Shown here piece after piece: positions 46,551 through 58,619 of a stretch of DNA of 64,000 nucleotides (positions are counted from its first letter, which is position 1; each line of letters starts with the position of its first letter). Below the pieces are notes generated by a model that was given only the letters and a program-made list of their open reading frames with translations, was not told the origin of the DNA and made no database searches. The translations under genes and the position numbers were made by a program. Origin of the DNA: Spongospora subterranea f. sp. subterranea (taxonomy: Eukaryota; Endomyxa: Phytomyxea; Phytomyxea; Plasmodiophorida). The stretch spans positions 1 through 64,000 of the forward strand of contig JAUGWO010000166.1 of NCBI GenBank assembly GCA_049724395.1. The letters are read 5' to 3'.

Positions 46551-47254
46551 TTATAGAACAGCGGCGTAGGCGATGAAGAATGCGACGGCGTAGGCCATAA
46601 TTCCTGGGATCATTGACAACGCATCGGATGTTGACTGTGCAGGAGTGATGATCGGGGCGGCCGTAGTTGCTGCCGGGGCTGGAGTGGCGGCGCCGCCGCC
46701 GTTCGGGTTCGTGTTGATCACTCCGTTGTTGTTCCCGCCAGCACCAGCAGGGGCGTTGGTTCCGGCGTGATATCCGATGAATGTGGTCGCCTTGACGTCG
46801 GCAATCTGGCAACGCCCGTCATTGAGACTGCAGGTCGACCCGTTCAGAACCGATTGCGAACAGAACGCATCAGGATTGGGCTTGTTCGAGCAGACATCGG
46901 CAGGGTCAACCGATCCATCTAGGGATCTTGAGCAGATATAGACACCGGCGTCTTGTTGAGCTTGATATGATGCAGTTGGCCTAAATAATCGTGTCACACC
47001 CAGAAACCAACAAGCTATTGTCAGCTTTAGCCCATTACCCGCAGAATCCGAATTTCGTGCAGAAGTTGATCCGGCCGAGTCCATCGTCATTCCATGGGCA
47101 GCTGCAATAAACAAACGTTCAGTGAGATTATTTCCAATGGGGCTTCCGCCGCTCACGCTAGGTTTCCATTGCAGGGACCGCATCTGGCTATGGGCTGGGC
47201 GTTAGCCAGCGCAATAAGGGCAACTGCAACGATGACGGATGCAGTGGAGGCCAT
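46551..47254 (-). CDS. secreted Cys-rich protein with predicted GPI anchor
   Basis: Three exons (47254-47157, 47101-47039, 46980-46551) join in phase to 196 codons. There is a clear signal peptide (MASTASVIVAVALIALANA). A compact Cys-rich domain of about 85 residues follows with at least ten cysteines (RCGPCNGNLACPWND, FCTKFGFCG, YICSRS, DVCSNK, FCSQSV, TCSLNDGRCQ). Next comes an Ala/Pro/Thr/Gly stalk, then a small-residue site before a hydrophobic end (SMIPGIMAYAVAFFIAYAAV). That layout predicts a GPI-anchored surface protein. I do not recognise the Cys pattern as a named family. CTKFGFCG recalls hevein-type chitin binding, but the spacing does not fit well. Confidence 0.75.
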
Positions 47255-47607
47255 GGGCAATGATGAAGTCGCTATCGATGTGGACGAAGATGGCTGGATT
47301 TGGGAATGAGGTCAAGCGAATGAGTCGACCAGACACGAACAGGATTGGGGTGCGTGCCATATCCAATTAAAGAGTCACAGACTATCGAAAACGCAAACGA
47401 ACGGGGCACGCGACAAATGACTCGCGCCGTTGTTTAAGGTTGACCAGAAACCGTCGTTAAAAAAAAACTCATCCAAGGAACCTCATGATTCATCAGGATA
47501 TTGCTATGAATTCGGCGCTTATTGCAATATCAACTCGCTATTCATCGTAGTAAAATAAATGCCTATATTACAATCCATCAAGCTTCCATCAAATCGCATA
47601 TGATTAA

Positions 47608-50600
47608 TTATGCAAAGTATGATGGGGCGACGGTGGCTTCCTTTACCGCCGTTAATTCGTCCTCGCTAAACTTCTCTTGATCGATATGCCACGTGTCCTG
47701 GTGCGTCCGCATGAACTCGGTGAAAACCTTTTGCAGCGATGGTCCTAGATGAAACCATCAGTCTGGTTCGAGTCATAGAACATAATTGTGCTTACCAATA
47801 GGAGCGGGGTCATACACCAAAGGAGCACAAAATGCCAGGGTCATAGGCATCCATTCCGGAATTCGATAAGGTTCACTTCGAATTAAAGCAGACAGGGCCA
47901 ACAAAGCAGCATGGCGGCTCAAAAGTCCCTCCGAGTTTTGGGCATCTGCCTTTGCTTTTTTCATAAACCTGGATTGGATTTCAATGCCCAATTTTCATCA
48001 ACCAACTGGATGCCCATTTACTTGCGAATAAACTTGTCCACGGATATCAGGCCGCCAACGCAAGAAAACAGGGCAGTTAGATTTTTCGCAGCAGCATCGC
48101 GACATTCAGCGCGACTATCAGAACACAACGCCTCATACATCTCTAGAAGGCCATTGACACGGGCTTTATCCAATTTGAACGCGTGACGAATCGTTAGCGT
48201 CGACAGAAGTTTGAGAGCGTATACGCGAACATGCCATGATAGTATGGTGTTGGACAATAACGACCGGCACGCTTGAATGAGATGGTCCAACATTGTAATC
48301 TAATGACGACATTACTGAGAACAGGATTGCGAAAATTTGATGGTTTACCTCAAAGTCCGACCATGAGACCAGGGACATGCAGTGCTTTGCGAGCGCAGCT
48401 GTTTCTGCATTGGGATGAGAGCACCCACATATAATGATTGGAGTTAAGGCAACGACGACATCTGCGGCATAGCACATTTCGCCGTTGGAGCAGCAAAAAA
48501 TAGCCAAGAACAACCCCTGACAAAAACAGACAATGGAACAACACGCCAATATACGACAGCGTTAATACTGTTTCGAGAGCGTTGACTGTGTCATTGGAAG
48601 AATTCCAGTTATGGAGCATAGATGGCGAAAGAACATCTAAGATCTGCCTGATGATCGTTGAAATGGCAGCAGGTCGTTCATAATTGCAGCCAGGACGGAA
48701 TGAGTTTCGTAAAACAAAGCAGATGATGCGAGAAACTTCCTGGCGCACCTAGAGTTTAAACATCAGCAAAATTCTGACATATTCTCTTGAATGGCAAAAA
48801 AATACTTGGGTATAAGGGTTTGCGACAAGAGAAGAGTTCGCGGCTATTCTTGAGGCCACAGCGTCTGAATACAGAAACATTTAGTACCTTCAAATTCAAC
48901 GCATCGACCGACCGTTAAATGTTGGTGCTCGCCAGGCAGACTCTATCAATATAGCTTGGAGAATCTGTAGCCGTTTGATTAGCTGAAAAGGGGCCATGTC
49001 AACTGTAAATTCCAATGCGACTGGAAGTGCTTGCTCGATCAGCTCTCGGGTAAGCCATGATATGCATCGCGGGTCAACATCTGTACACGCATACCGAACT
49101 GCAGTACTCCTAAATGCGACATAAATACAAAGTGCAAATCATGTAGAGATTCATCCAATTACCAGTCTTTTACTGAATCCGATGGACATTTATCGATACC
49201 ATTATTAAAAAACGTAATCAAGTTCTCAGAGTGCGTCTTTTTCAAAGAATCACTCCAGTACTTTGACGAACTTGCGACCCCAGCGAAAATCTATTGAACA
49301 GCCGTTAATCTTATCAAATGAACAATTTGCGAATTGAACCTCTGCAGAAGAAACCTGCGCGTCCCGGAAGTTGTGCAAGGACGGATTACGGTTCGACAAT
49401 TCGATTCCAGAGGCAATGAACGCTCCAATTGCTTCCGGTATATGCAAACAAATACCTTGAAACACACCTCAGGTTGGGTAGACTTCAACCGACATGCCGT
49501 GATCTACCTGACACCAATACAGTGTGCTCCAAGACAAGAGCGTCGTGCACAGATGAAAGGGAAGTTGAAGGCCAAAACAAGCGATTTGAAATAAAATTAT
49601 CAACACTGGAGGATACAATGCTGGATGCACCACCTTCTATTAGCCTGAGTCAGATTTAATTGAGTGATACCGTACTCAGCAAACCTTTAAACGAAGAATC
49701 AGATGAAGCACCCGCAAGCTTTGGATGATCCTGCTCGATCGACGCCACTATCTGCTTAACACCCGAAGAAAGAATATTTTCTCGAACTTTCTCCAACAGG
49801 TCGATTTTATCCGTTACCAGATGATTGGAATTGACAGTAGAAACGAACGCAGTGCATTCTGCACCCAACAGCCACCCTGAATCATTGGTATGATAAAAGG
49901 TATCTGAACCGGTGAAACTGGATAGTTGTTGTTGGGTAGGTGGGGACGTTTTAACTGATTGATATGCAACATTTTGGATTGAACTTCGCGCATAGAGCAA
50001 GACTATTAGCGTCATTCCGGAAACCGCAAGTCGCCGAGATTGTGCAATGTTTGACTGTGACGTGCGCCAAAAGTAGTTGACTAACCCAGACGATGGCTGA
50101 ATGTCGTTTCGGACAAGATGATGCAAAAACCGGGTAGCAATTAACGTTGACCGCCAATGAACCGCACCTTCATCTTTTCGTTCTACGATATCTAAAAGCG
50201 CTTGCACCAAAGAACTGTATGCCTACACACGGTTATCTAGTATACATCAAAGGGGGTGTTAACTCAGCAAACCTTGATGTCGGTTGAATTACAAACAGGA
50301 AGGAGATGAAGACGATCTGCATATACTGAAAATAATTCTATGACAACATAGGTGATGAACAGAGTCACTGACGAGGAACATATCGTACAGACCTATTAGA
50401 GAAGCCTGGGCAATATCTCCATTATGGTGGCTGCAATCGCAAAGTGCGATGATTACTGACGACAGCATTTCCCATGAACACGAGACCCACTTCGGGCAAT
50501 TATTAGTGAAAAACAAACAATAATGTGACACGTACTGATGAAAACCGTCGACCGCGCAGACACTCAACAGCACCGAGTAAGACGTTTTGCTCTGACGCAT

Positions 50601-53600
50601 TGCGAGAACGAATAGTTTGCACCATGAATTCAGCGGTTTTTGAACGGAAATGTGGCCACCCATCACAGCTATGAGAAAGAAGATTTGAAGCACGGCTGCG
50701 TACGGTAGAATAATCAACAACCGCTAAAGTTTGAAGTAATTCAAAAAGTTCCACTACTTTAGAGGTAACTGGAATAAACTGTCTACCAATTCGCATCTGA
50801 AACTGAAAGTTGGCAAGCAAACTGATAAAGACTCCGAGAAATTACCCGCTGCAAATAAAAAACGAACGATTGTTCAACCAACAATGGCCTTAGAACACAG
50901 CGTCGACCCGACGCAAACTCTTGAAGAGACCGGATAGCAAGCTTATTGGTAGATGCAACTTGCTCAATGGATTTTTCAGGAACGCCAACAGCTAAGCAAT
51001 GTCAAATTGAATTCACAAAGTAAGACATGCATACCGTTGAATAGCAAATCGCAAATCGAAATTATAACAATCCAAAGCTCAGGTTTCAGAAGAGCCCCTC
51101 CAGATTTCTCAAGCTCAGTTACACTTTTGGAAAACGATAATACAGAATTCAAAAGCCATTCACGGAGACACTTCCCATCAAACTATAATGACAAACAGCG
51201 TCAAAAAAGGGCCTGGAAATTGCACATTAGTCACCTTAACCGATGACGAACTGGCAAGATCTGAAAACTGGTTAGTATTTAAGACACTCGACGGAAGAAT
51301 GCTTTTCCCTGGGAACAGAACATGAGCCCAAAGTTATTGGAAAACAGGCGAACCAATTACCCTCAAAATTTCCTGCCACTGATAGACACCCTTCAAAAAC
51401 TGCACGAACATTCATCCACTGATTCAAAACAGACTCCACCGGGGTTTGCTGAGAGATTGAGAGGAAAGGAACAGCTTGTCCAATAACCCTTTGTACGAGC
51501 TGCTCAGCTGCAAAGATCTCATTCGCTTGAGGGATGTGCCAATCAATTGCACGATTCTCGGCTGCAATTTTTCAGTGACCGGTGTTGCCAAATAGCTGCG
51601 TACGTACGTTGCCCCTGGACTGAGACGTTGGAAAACGTGCCCCAGAAACGCCAATGCTCCCATTTAGAAGACGACGATAAAGTAAGGAGGAAACGGCCTA
51701 AACCTACAAAAAGCATTACAACAAATGTATTTTTCCGACAAACCAACCGACTCTGTTGCGTATGTTTCTGTTAACGCTTTCAAAGTGTTACGCACAAGCT
51801 TCCTTCCCATTTTTCTGACGTTCTTGCTTTTATGAGTCAATACTGCAGTGACCACGACGGATATGCTGGCAACTTGTGAAGCAAGTTGCTCTCCACCACA
51901 TTCCCGAATACAACTGGCTGCTAGATATAAAAACCATTCTGACTCTTGATTAGCAAACGCTTCAATAGATGCCTTGACAGCGGCGAACTCGTTGCCTGAT
52001 AGAACATGTTGATCAGCCAGCACTATGTCACTCGTTATCCAACATACTAGGACCGCAAATTCGGTGGAGTAAAGGTTGGAAAACATGTTCTATAGTTTGA
52101 CTGGGTTGCCCAAGAGCAGCAACACGAAGAAGAACTCCAAAAAATTTTCGAGAGCTCAACTGGGTGTTTTCGGACAAAAACTGCACAATAAATTTGACGC
52201 AAGCTAAGTGGGTTGGCTGGCTAAGACTACAAAAAAAAAGGTCGGCACGTCCTATATATAACGCGGATAAGTCCAGTATCCCTTCCTATAATCCAATTAG
52301 AACGACGAAGTCAAGGGAAAACCCAAAGGAGTAAGATACCATTAGACTTTTCGAACGCGTCCAGGTGTTTAAGCATGTCGCACACCTTTGCAACAAACGC
52401 CAAACTCCATCTAACCACCAATCAACCAATGAAACAAATCTCTATGCACACTGACTCATTAAATCCTAAAGCCGAGTGCCGAGCCTCTTCATCTTCTTGA
52501 GAATCCGAGTTCGCATTAAAGCCATCAAGAAATGGAATTCTAAAAGACGACTTGAATACAAAGGAACTTATAAAACAGAAGTCTGTCCTGACATATAAAA
52601 TATTGTCCCAAAAAAGGACAGCGTGGTTACGCTTTTGATGAAGTTGATACCGTCAAGATGGTCCAGTGATGAGAACAGAAATTGATGGAGATACTAAAAG
52701 AGCTGAGATGTGAACCCAAACTAGGGATGCCGACATGCCTTCGCTCCAGATGGATAAACTTCACGAGAAAACAAAGGATGCGAAGCCGAGGCAAGAAAAC
52801 TGATGCTACTAAGAAGACGAGTAGACTGAGAGGAATCTTCCAAATTTTTTTCGACTTCAGAGAGAAGCTTCGGAAACAAGCGATCGGGAGCGACGTATGC
52901 TGAAGCAATATTAGTGACTACAAGAGGCATCAGATTTGCATTCTGACCGAGATGCCTCAGGACATCTTGAGCACAAAACACCATATGGTGGGAGCGCGAG
53001 TATATCGCGTCGCTCGCAACCGGTACAACGATGTCCAGAAACGCAGATGTGGTTTCAGAGGAAAGAGGATTCTCCTCAGAAGCATCCTATTTATTGGAAA
53101 TAAATTAGGGCAAACAAGACACAATGTTGACACACCTTCCAAAACCGTTTGGAAAAGTAGCGTGATGTGAAATAAAGAAAATCAGCAAGCCTGAAAGGTT
53201 TGTTGTCAAATGCAGGTAAGAGTGGTATAGTTTGGATGTCTTACGAGTTAGTCCATGGTCCACCATTTGAGGGATGAAAAAACGTAGCAGTAGTGTGAAA
53301 AAACTGGGACATCAGAGTCAGAGCCGGTGACGAGTCCGAAATACAATAAACCATCAGCTTTGCCATAAACCTACACACAAAAACATTTACGACGAAACAA
53401 AGGGACCAGCCCGAAAAACCAGCTATACTTCGATAAACCATTAGATGGAACCATCCAGTCCAGTTCTTTTGGCCACACGAGTTGCGACGTTTGTGAAGAG
53501 TTGGGGTTGCTGCTTCCATCGATGGATAGGGGCAAGTGCTGTAAAAACCAGTGTAATGCTACTGGTAGAAAACCAGAAAGATCTACATTCTTTGTCCGAT

Positions 53601-54421
53601 ACGTCGATTTCGCCGTACGAGAAAGAAGGGATACAGCCATTGTTGAGGTTGCAACACAAGGATCGGTCCGTGCCATCCGTTCTTGCAAAACCGGAACCCA
53701 ATCGTAATGACCATCAAATGTCGGCCTGTACGGAATCAGTAATGAACCAGTACACCAAAGATAGCCTCACATAAATAGATCGACTAGGGCAGTGTTTTGG
53801 TAAAATGAGATATTGTGTGGGCTATCGCCTTGTGTCCAAAATGTCTTCAAAACAGCCTCACTGGCGTCAGGACTAAAAAAAACGCTTGGAACGATGGATT
53901 GCTTTCAATAATTTGTCTTGATGAGCGCGAAGAATGCTCGGACGTGCCCGAGGAGGGCCACTCTTGTAATCCAAGTGAACTTTGCTAAGCAATCGATAAA
54001 AAATAGTCCAGTCTACAGTCTGGATATCTGTGCATTTGCGATATCGCCGGAATATCAATGACAAACATGACAGTAAACGAATCTGTAAAGGTATGTGAAA
54101 TAAAGCTGGAGTGTCTAGCGCCTTGGTCAGGATGCCACTGAGAACCGAAACTTGAGATCCTGTGAACGGGCAGCGAGCAGCTACGATGAAAGAAATGAGA
54201 AGACGAGGATAAAACAGCGTGAAGAAGTGGAACATTGAGATGAGGCATTAACAAGATTGTTGATATATAATGTGGTGACATATCTTACCTAATAACTCGG
54301 TCAAAGCCCTGACAGACGCCGCAAAAGCATCCACTGATGTGAAATCCCAGATTTGTGACGACAAAATAGCAGCGCTTGCCTTATTCCAGAACTGTGTCGC
54401 TTGCTCAGGGTATGGATCCAT
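47608..54421 (-). CDS. PSME4: proteasome activator PA200/Blm10
   Basis: ATP-independent nuclear activator that caps the 20S proteasome. Conserved blocks occur in family order on the minus strand. The start is near 54421 (MDPYPEQATQFWNKASAAIL). Then come DWTIFYRLLSKVHLDY near 54010, FFHPSNGGPWTNS near 53260 (human SFYHPSNNGRW), HWRSTLIATRFLHHLVRNDI near 50120, KNVRKMGRKLVRNTL near 51800, and IPEWMPMTLAF near 47860. The C-terminus reads KFSEDELTAVKEATVAPSYF plus a final Ala at the stop at 47608. Human PA200 ends in YYA, and here the penultimate Tyr of the HbYX motif is Phe. About 15-20 short introns are present and not all are placed. The size fits roughly 1,800 residues. Confidence 0.88.
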
Positions 54422-56003
54422 CAAACTGATTTTTCTCCTTGAAAAAACTGGTCATCGTTTGTGTTTACAATATCCATCGCCGCCATCGATATCGGAGATG
54501 AAACTCAAATAAAGTGCGGTTTCTAAAAAAAAGTTCTGAAGGTGGACCAGTGACCCAGTCAGTGTCAGTGGGCGGTAACCCGCGCCACGTCTTCATGCCA
54601 CTGGTTGGTGGAGAGTGGCCCGCGACACACTGATGAGACTTTCCGGGGGGGGTTCCCACATCTACAGTACATCCACTTGAGCTGGGGTGATTGGCCAAAT
54701 TAGTAATAATATGGCAATAACGACCATCAGGTTGCGGCACTTTATCTTGGTGGGTGGTCCTTTAGACATAGGAAAGAAGGCATCTGAAGCCCCACGCGCC
54801 AGCCTCATTTCGCAAGAAAAGGGAATCGCTTTTGCATGACATTTGATAATATAACGAAACTACGGTAGATTTGAATACCGTTGAACCAATCGGAACAATC
54901 CATCCAGCTGAAGGGTATGAGAAGGATTACTAGTGCGAGAATAAACAGATCTTATCCAGACAGGAGTGTGTGTATCAAGCGTTTTTTAATATTCAGGTAG
55001 AACTTGACATCTTAGCATGGAGGCAAACATTATATAAAACACCTGACACGGCAAGGGTAAACATGTTCAACATTTCAGTAACAATACTGTGTGCAATTTA
55101 TTCACGGCTTCCGTTGACCGATCCGCAAGGATGATTTTAAGAAAATTAATGAGACTGAGACATTCGCCCAAGCAATGCTGGTATGACGCCAATACCAGTT
55201 ACGTGTGAGGTAGCCGTATCTGTGACATTAGAGCGCTGTTCATATATTATCCGGGTCTGTCAAATCATGGCCGTCACGGAGTTCCAGGCGGACTCCTCAA
55301 TCCCCATTCCCTTGTCAACAGTTTGCCATGTGATCGGCGGTTCTTGCTGTGAAGGTTGTTCAGTAAAGAGCTGTTATTGCTGGCCAACGTACCCAACTTG
55401 GTAAGCACGTATCCGTTTACTCGTTATGTGACTATGATTAGCATTATTTGTGTTGGAATCTCGTTAATCTCGAGAACATCAGTGAAGACATTTCCTCCGT
55501 TAATGAGTCGTACTGTTAACATTGCCATCGTGCATAGAAATCCTGTTGTAATGGACACTGATTTGGTTTGTATTTTTAGGTCACCAACTACGGTCGATGA
55601 TTTGCAATGGAAAGTTGTTAGCGCGCCATTCTTGTTCATTCATGAATAAAAATTATTTTGATACTAGTATATTGCTGTCGCAATTGATGATTTGCTGAGC
55701 CTGGTTTACTTTTTCGGAAAACGTCGCCACGTTGGGTTATTACTGCTCGCAGGTACGCAAGCTTGGCGCTATTGATTGAGTTCGGTCCAAACGGGGCGCG
55801 TTTGGAAGCCAAATGTTAAGTTGAATGTTGCATTAAATAAATATTGCACAGCGTTTGGCTGCCATTTTCACCTCTATAATATCGCGAAATTGGGGCAAAT
55901 ATCATGATAATAATTATAGAAGTTCGCACCTGAATATTTTCACAATATTGGTGGCTGTTCCATTGGACATTGTCAACCGCTTCTACCTACCTCCTGACAC
56001 AAC
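54422..56003. other. intergenic region with weak coding hints
   Basis: Upstream of PA200 no gene is clear. Around 55250-55640 the minus strand has two protein-like frames, one around GALTTFHCKSSTVVGDLKIQ and one ending KGMGIEESAWNSVTAMI. They may be exons of a small unknown gene, but no consistent splicing joins them. An AT-rich stretch lies at 54990-55110. Confidence 0.35.
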
Positions 56004-56950
56004 ATGCCAGGCAAGGTCGAGCGCGCTTCTTGGGACGCTGCAAAGGACGAGCTCTGACTCGTGAGATGATTCGACAGGTCAACGTGAGTCTGTCTGGCTT
56101 CAAAAAAGAGGCCTGGGACGCCGCCCTCAAGGTGCTGGCAGGGCAAGGAGCGGTATATACGCGTAGTCAATTAAAGTCTCGTGGCGCAATCGTAAGCATC
56201 CTATATATCGTTGACGGGCACTGATGTGAGTTCAGTTGGAAAAGAAATACGATATAGTGTCTAGGCTGAAGTCTTTGTCCGGATTTGGCTGGGACGATGT
56301 ACTTAACCATGCGTTGGCCCCCGACGATGTCTGGGAAGATTATCTTGCTGTAAGTTCCATAGTTTCCAGATTCGCTGACATTGCTGATATCTTTTGTCTG
56401 TGCAAGGCGCATCCTGATGCAAAGAGTTTCGACACGCAGGGCTTCCTCTATTCAATATTTTGGAGGAATTGTTCCCTGGAACTTTGGCAACGGGCCAACT
56501 CTCGACTGGAGAGCTCTGCCTGTCGGAAGGTTTTTCCCGACGGCCAACAATTTTAAAAGACCTGAAATTACGGAGAATACATCGGACGAGAGCTCCGAAC
56601 AAGAATCTTTTGTACGAAAGCCCCGAAAGATAGTTCGGTTCATCCGAATCGTCACATACCCTCCAAAGAAGCGCGTTCATAAGACGCGCCAGGCGAACTG
56701 TTCCTCGACGGAACGGAAAAGGCAAACGGGGGCCAATGTCCTTGCTGAATCAATCGATGCAATGACTAAGCAAATCCAGCTGGAGTTTTCAGCTTTCCAA
56801 ATGCATCAAAATAATGTTTCAACGGCTGGATTTGCTGATTCATTGCATCGGAACAGTTCGCCTGGCGCTTCTTCGGAGGGGTATTTGACGATTCGGATGA
56901 ACGAAATAGAATATTACTTCAAATTTATGAAAATGATAGATTATTTATGA
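56004..56950 (+). pseudogene. Myb/SANT-like DNA-binding domain gene, frame damaged
   Basis: Resembles the Myb_DNA-bind_3 family, found in plant LIMYB-type proteins and in genes derived from Harbinger elements. From 56004 (MPGKVERASWDAAKDEL) the domain continues in a second frame as NVSLSGFKKEAWDAALKVL. It then runs across two good introns (56190-56234 and 56350-56410) as KSLSGFGWDDVLNHALAPDD and HPDAKSFDTQGFLYSIF. After one more shift the frame reads GGIVPWNFGNGP and stays open to 56950. Two single-base frame shifts (near 56055 and 56460) break it, unless they are sequencing errors. Intact introns suggest it was a host gene or domesticated gene until recently. Confidence 0.65.
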
Positions 56951-57010
56951 GGATTGCAAGTGCAACGATGATGGAATCTTTTGCCTTTCTTCTTCAAGTA
57001 AAGAATCGAC

Positions 57011-58047
57011 CTAAAAAAGTTTTAATTTTCCAGCGCACAAAGAACCTTCATAATAAATTACATTGGAAACTTTTTGTAAGCTTTCGCGGGTGGCCAGATC
57101 GCCGTACAAAGCGGCACTAGGGGTGAGCATCAGGAACAGCTTGTCTTTTGCATCGGGAACAACCGACGGCATTGTTTCAGAGTATCGCGCACACCACGAA
57201 TACTCTGTCTTAGAAGACCCAGTCAAAGTGAAAAAATCTTTCACTCTTGGATTATCGGTGGCTAACAGAATTCCGTTGGCAGACGAGTCGCCCTCTGAAT
57301 CACGGTGCTGATCTGATGAAGGTCTGTCGAACATGATATGGCTTAGCCGCAACTCCGACTACAAGAAGGCGTCAAACAAAATCGACCATCACAAAACAGG
57401 ATCGCGGATACCAGGTCTTCATTTGGATATATTGGCAAAACGGAAACCGCCTCCAAGTTTGGATTACTCGAATGAATCGGTCGTCCACGATGCTGAACAA
57501 AAGATTCTTCGATCTGCTGAATGACGGACTCGGTGTCTGTAGGTGTTGCCGAGCCAGCTCGACCGTTGTTCTCGCGAATTGAATCGCCCTTGAAAGGCAC
57601 CGAAGTGAACAAACTGTTCGACATTATCTCTGGCTTACGGAACCAACGGGCAACAGGAAATTCGGGTTGATTCTGGTCACGACGACGTGCAATCGCTGCC
57701 CTGTCGGATTTCATGCAGTCTTTTGAGAGCGACAAAAGTAACTCATCATCAGGATGCATTTCAAGAGGAGCTGATGCATCCAAAGCATACGCATTTGGAT
57801 CAATGGCTTCAATCGGTATTCCTAAATCTCTTTCTGCATATAGCTCTGGTTTTAACCGCATTTCCAGTGAACTGGAACTAAATGCATAAAGCCGATCGCT
57901 ATCTAGAGGATATTTCAGCAGTTTACCGTCAGACGGTGGGGGAGGCAATTCAACTCTCATTTCAACCTCGCCCAAAAACGTAGATCGTTTCCTGAACAGT
58001 GATTCTGTAAGATTAAAATTGCAATAAGACCACAGTTTGATAGCCAT
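57011..58047 (-). CDS. PAF1: RNA polymerase II-associated factor PAF1
   Basis: Core subunit of the PAF1 complex, which travels with RNA polymerase II and promotes histone modification during elongation. A long first exon (58047-57412) is joined over a 53-base phase-0 intron to 57358-57011. Matches to the family in order are ELPPPPSDGKLLKYPLDSDR, ERDLGIPIEAIDPNAY, VARWFRKPEIMSN, VLPIYPNEDL joined to SELRLSHIMFD, and DKLFLMLTPSAALYGDLATR. The protein is about 325 residues and ends soon after this block, lacking the acidic Leo1-binding tail of animal PAF1. The start is uncertain. A TTTAATCTTACAG sequence at about 58008-58020 could be an acceptor, with the true start in an upstream exon. Confidence 0.85.
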
Positions 58048-58225
58048 ACTTCTTCATATTGGCGCCATCATTGGACTTGGGTACGGATTCCCCTCCTGAC
58101 CTTCCGCGATCGCCTTTACAATCGGTCATGGTCCGTATTTGTGCTAAGCTGCAATAGGATCTAGCTATTGTGGCATTGACCGAGATGGCGATAGAATGTA
58201 GTCGTCCAGATTTGGGGTTGCTACA

Positions 58226-58476
58226 ATGTTGACGATGGTGCGCCGTGCGCCGCGCCGCGCTCGAGGCTGCGCCCCGCAGGCCATGACACGCTCCAGTCCA
58301 CGGATGACAAGGCTGCGCTTGTCATTGGCTGCAGTTTCGCGGGGCCTCAACGCCGATGGGTTCAACAGAACACTCAAGACTTTGCATATCGTGTGTGTAA
58401 TTGCCACCATACTACAAAAAATATTTTCTTTCAGGCGCTCGCAGGCTTGACAGTGGTGAGGTCGTTTTATGATTAA
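58226..58476 (+). CDS. small basic protein, spliced, family uncertain
   Basis: Two exons (58226-58390 and 58435-58476) join in phase over a 44-base intron with GTGTGT donor and TTTCAG acceptor to 68 codons. The start may be the second Met at 58235 (MVRRAPRRARGC). The product is very basic with an Arg-rich front and a segment TRLRLSLAAVSRGLNADGFN. This loosely recalls the middle of mitochondrial ribosomal protein bL20, but the match is weak and the protein would be short. The local sequence is more GC-rich than its surroundings. Confidence 0.4.
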
Positions 58477-58619
58477 TTGAAAATTTTGGAATCTCAAACC
58501 TCATCTAGAAATGCCAGGAGCGCATCTGATCCTCTCGACTGTTTGCAATAAGAGCAGCAAGAAGCTTTGATATGATACCTCACATAATGAGAATGTGATC
58601 AACGGAACATATCGCAGTC

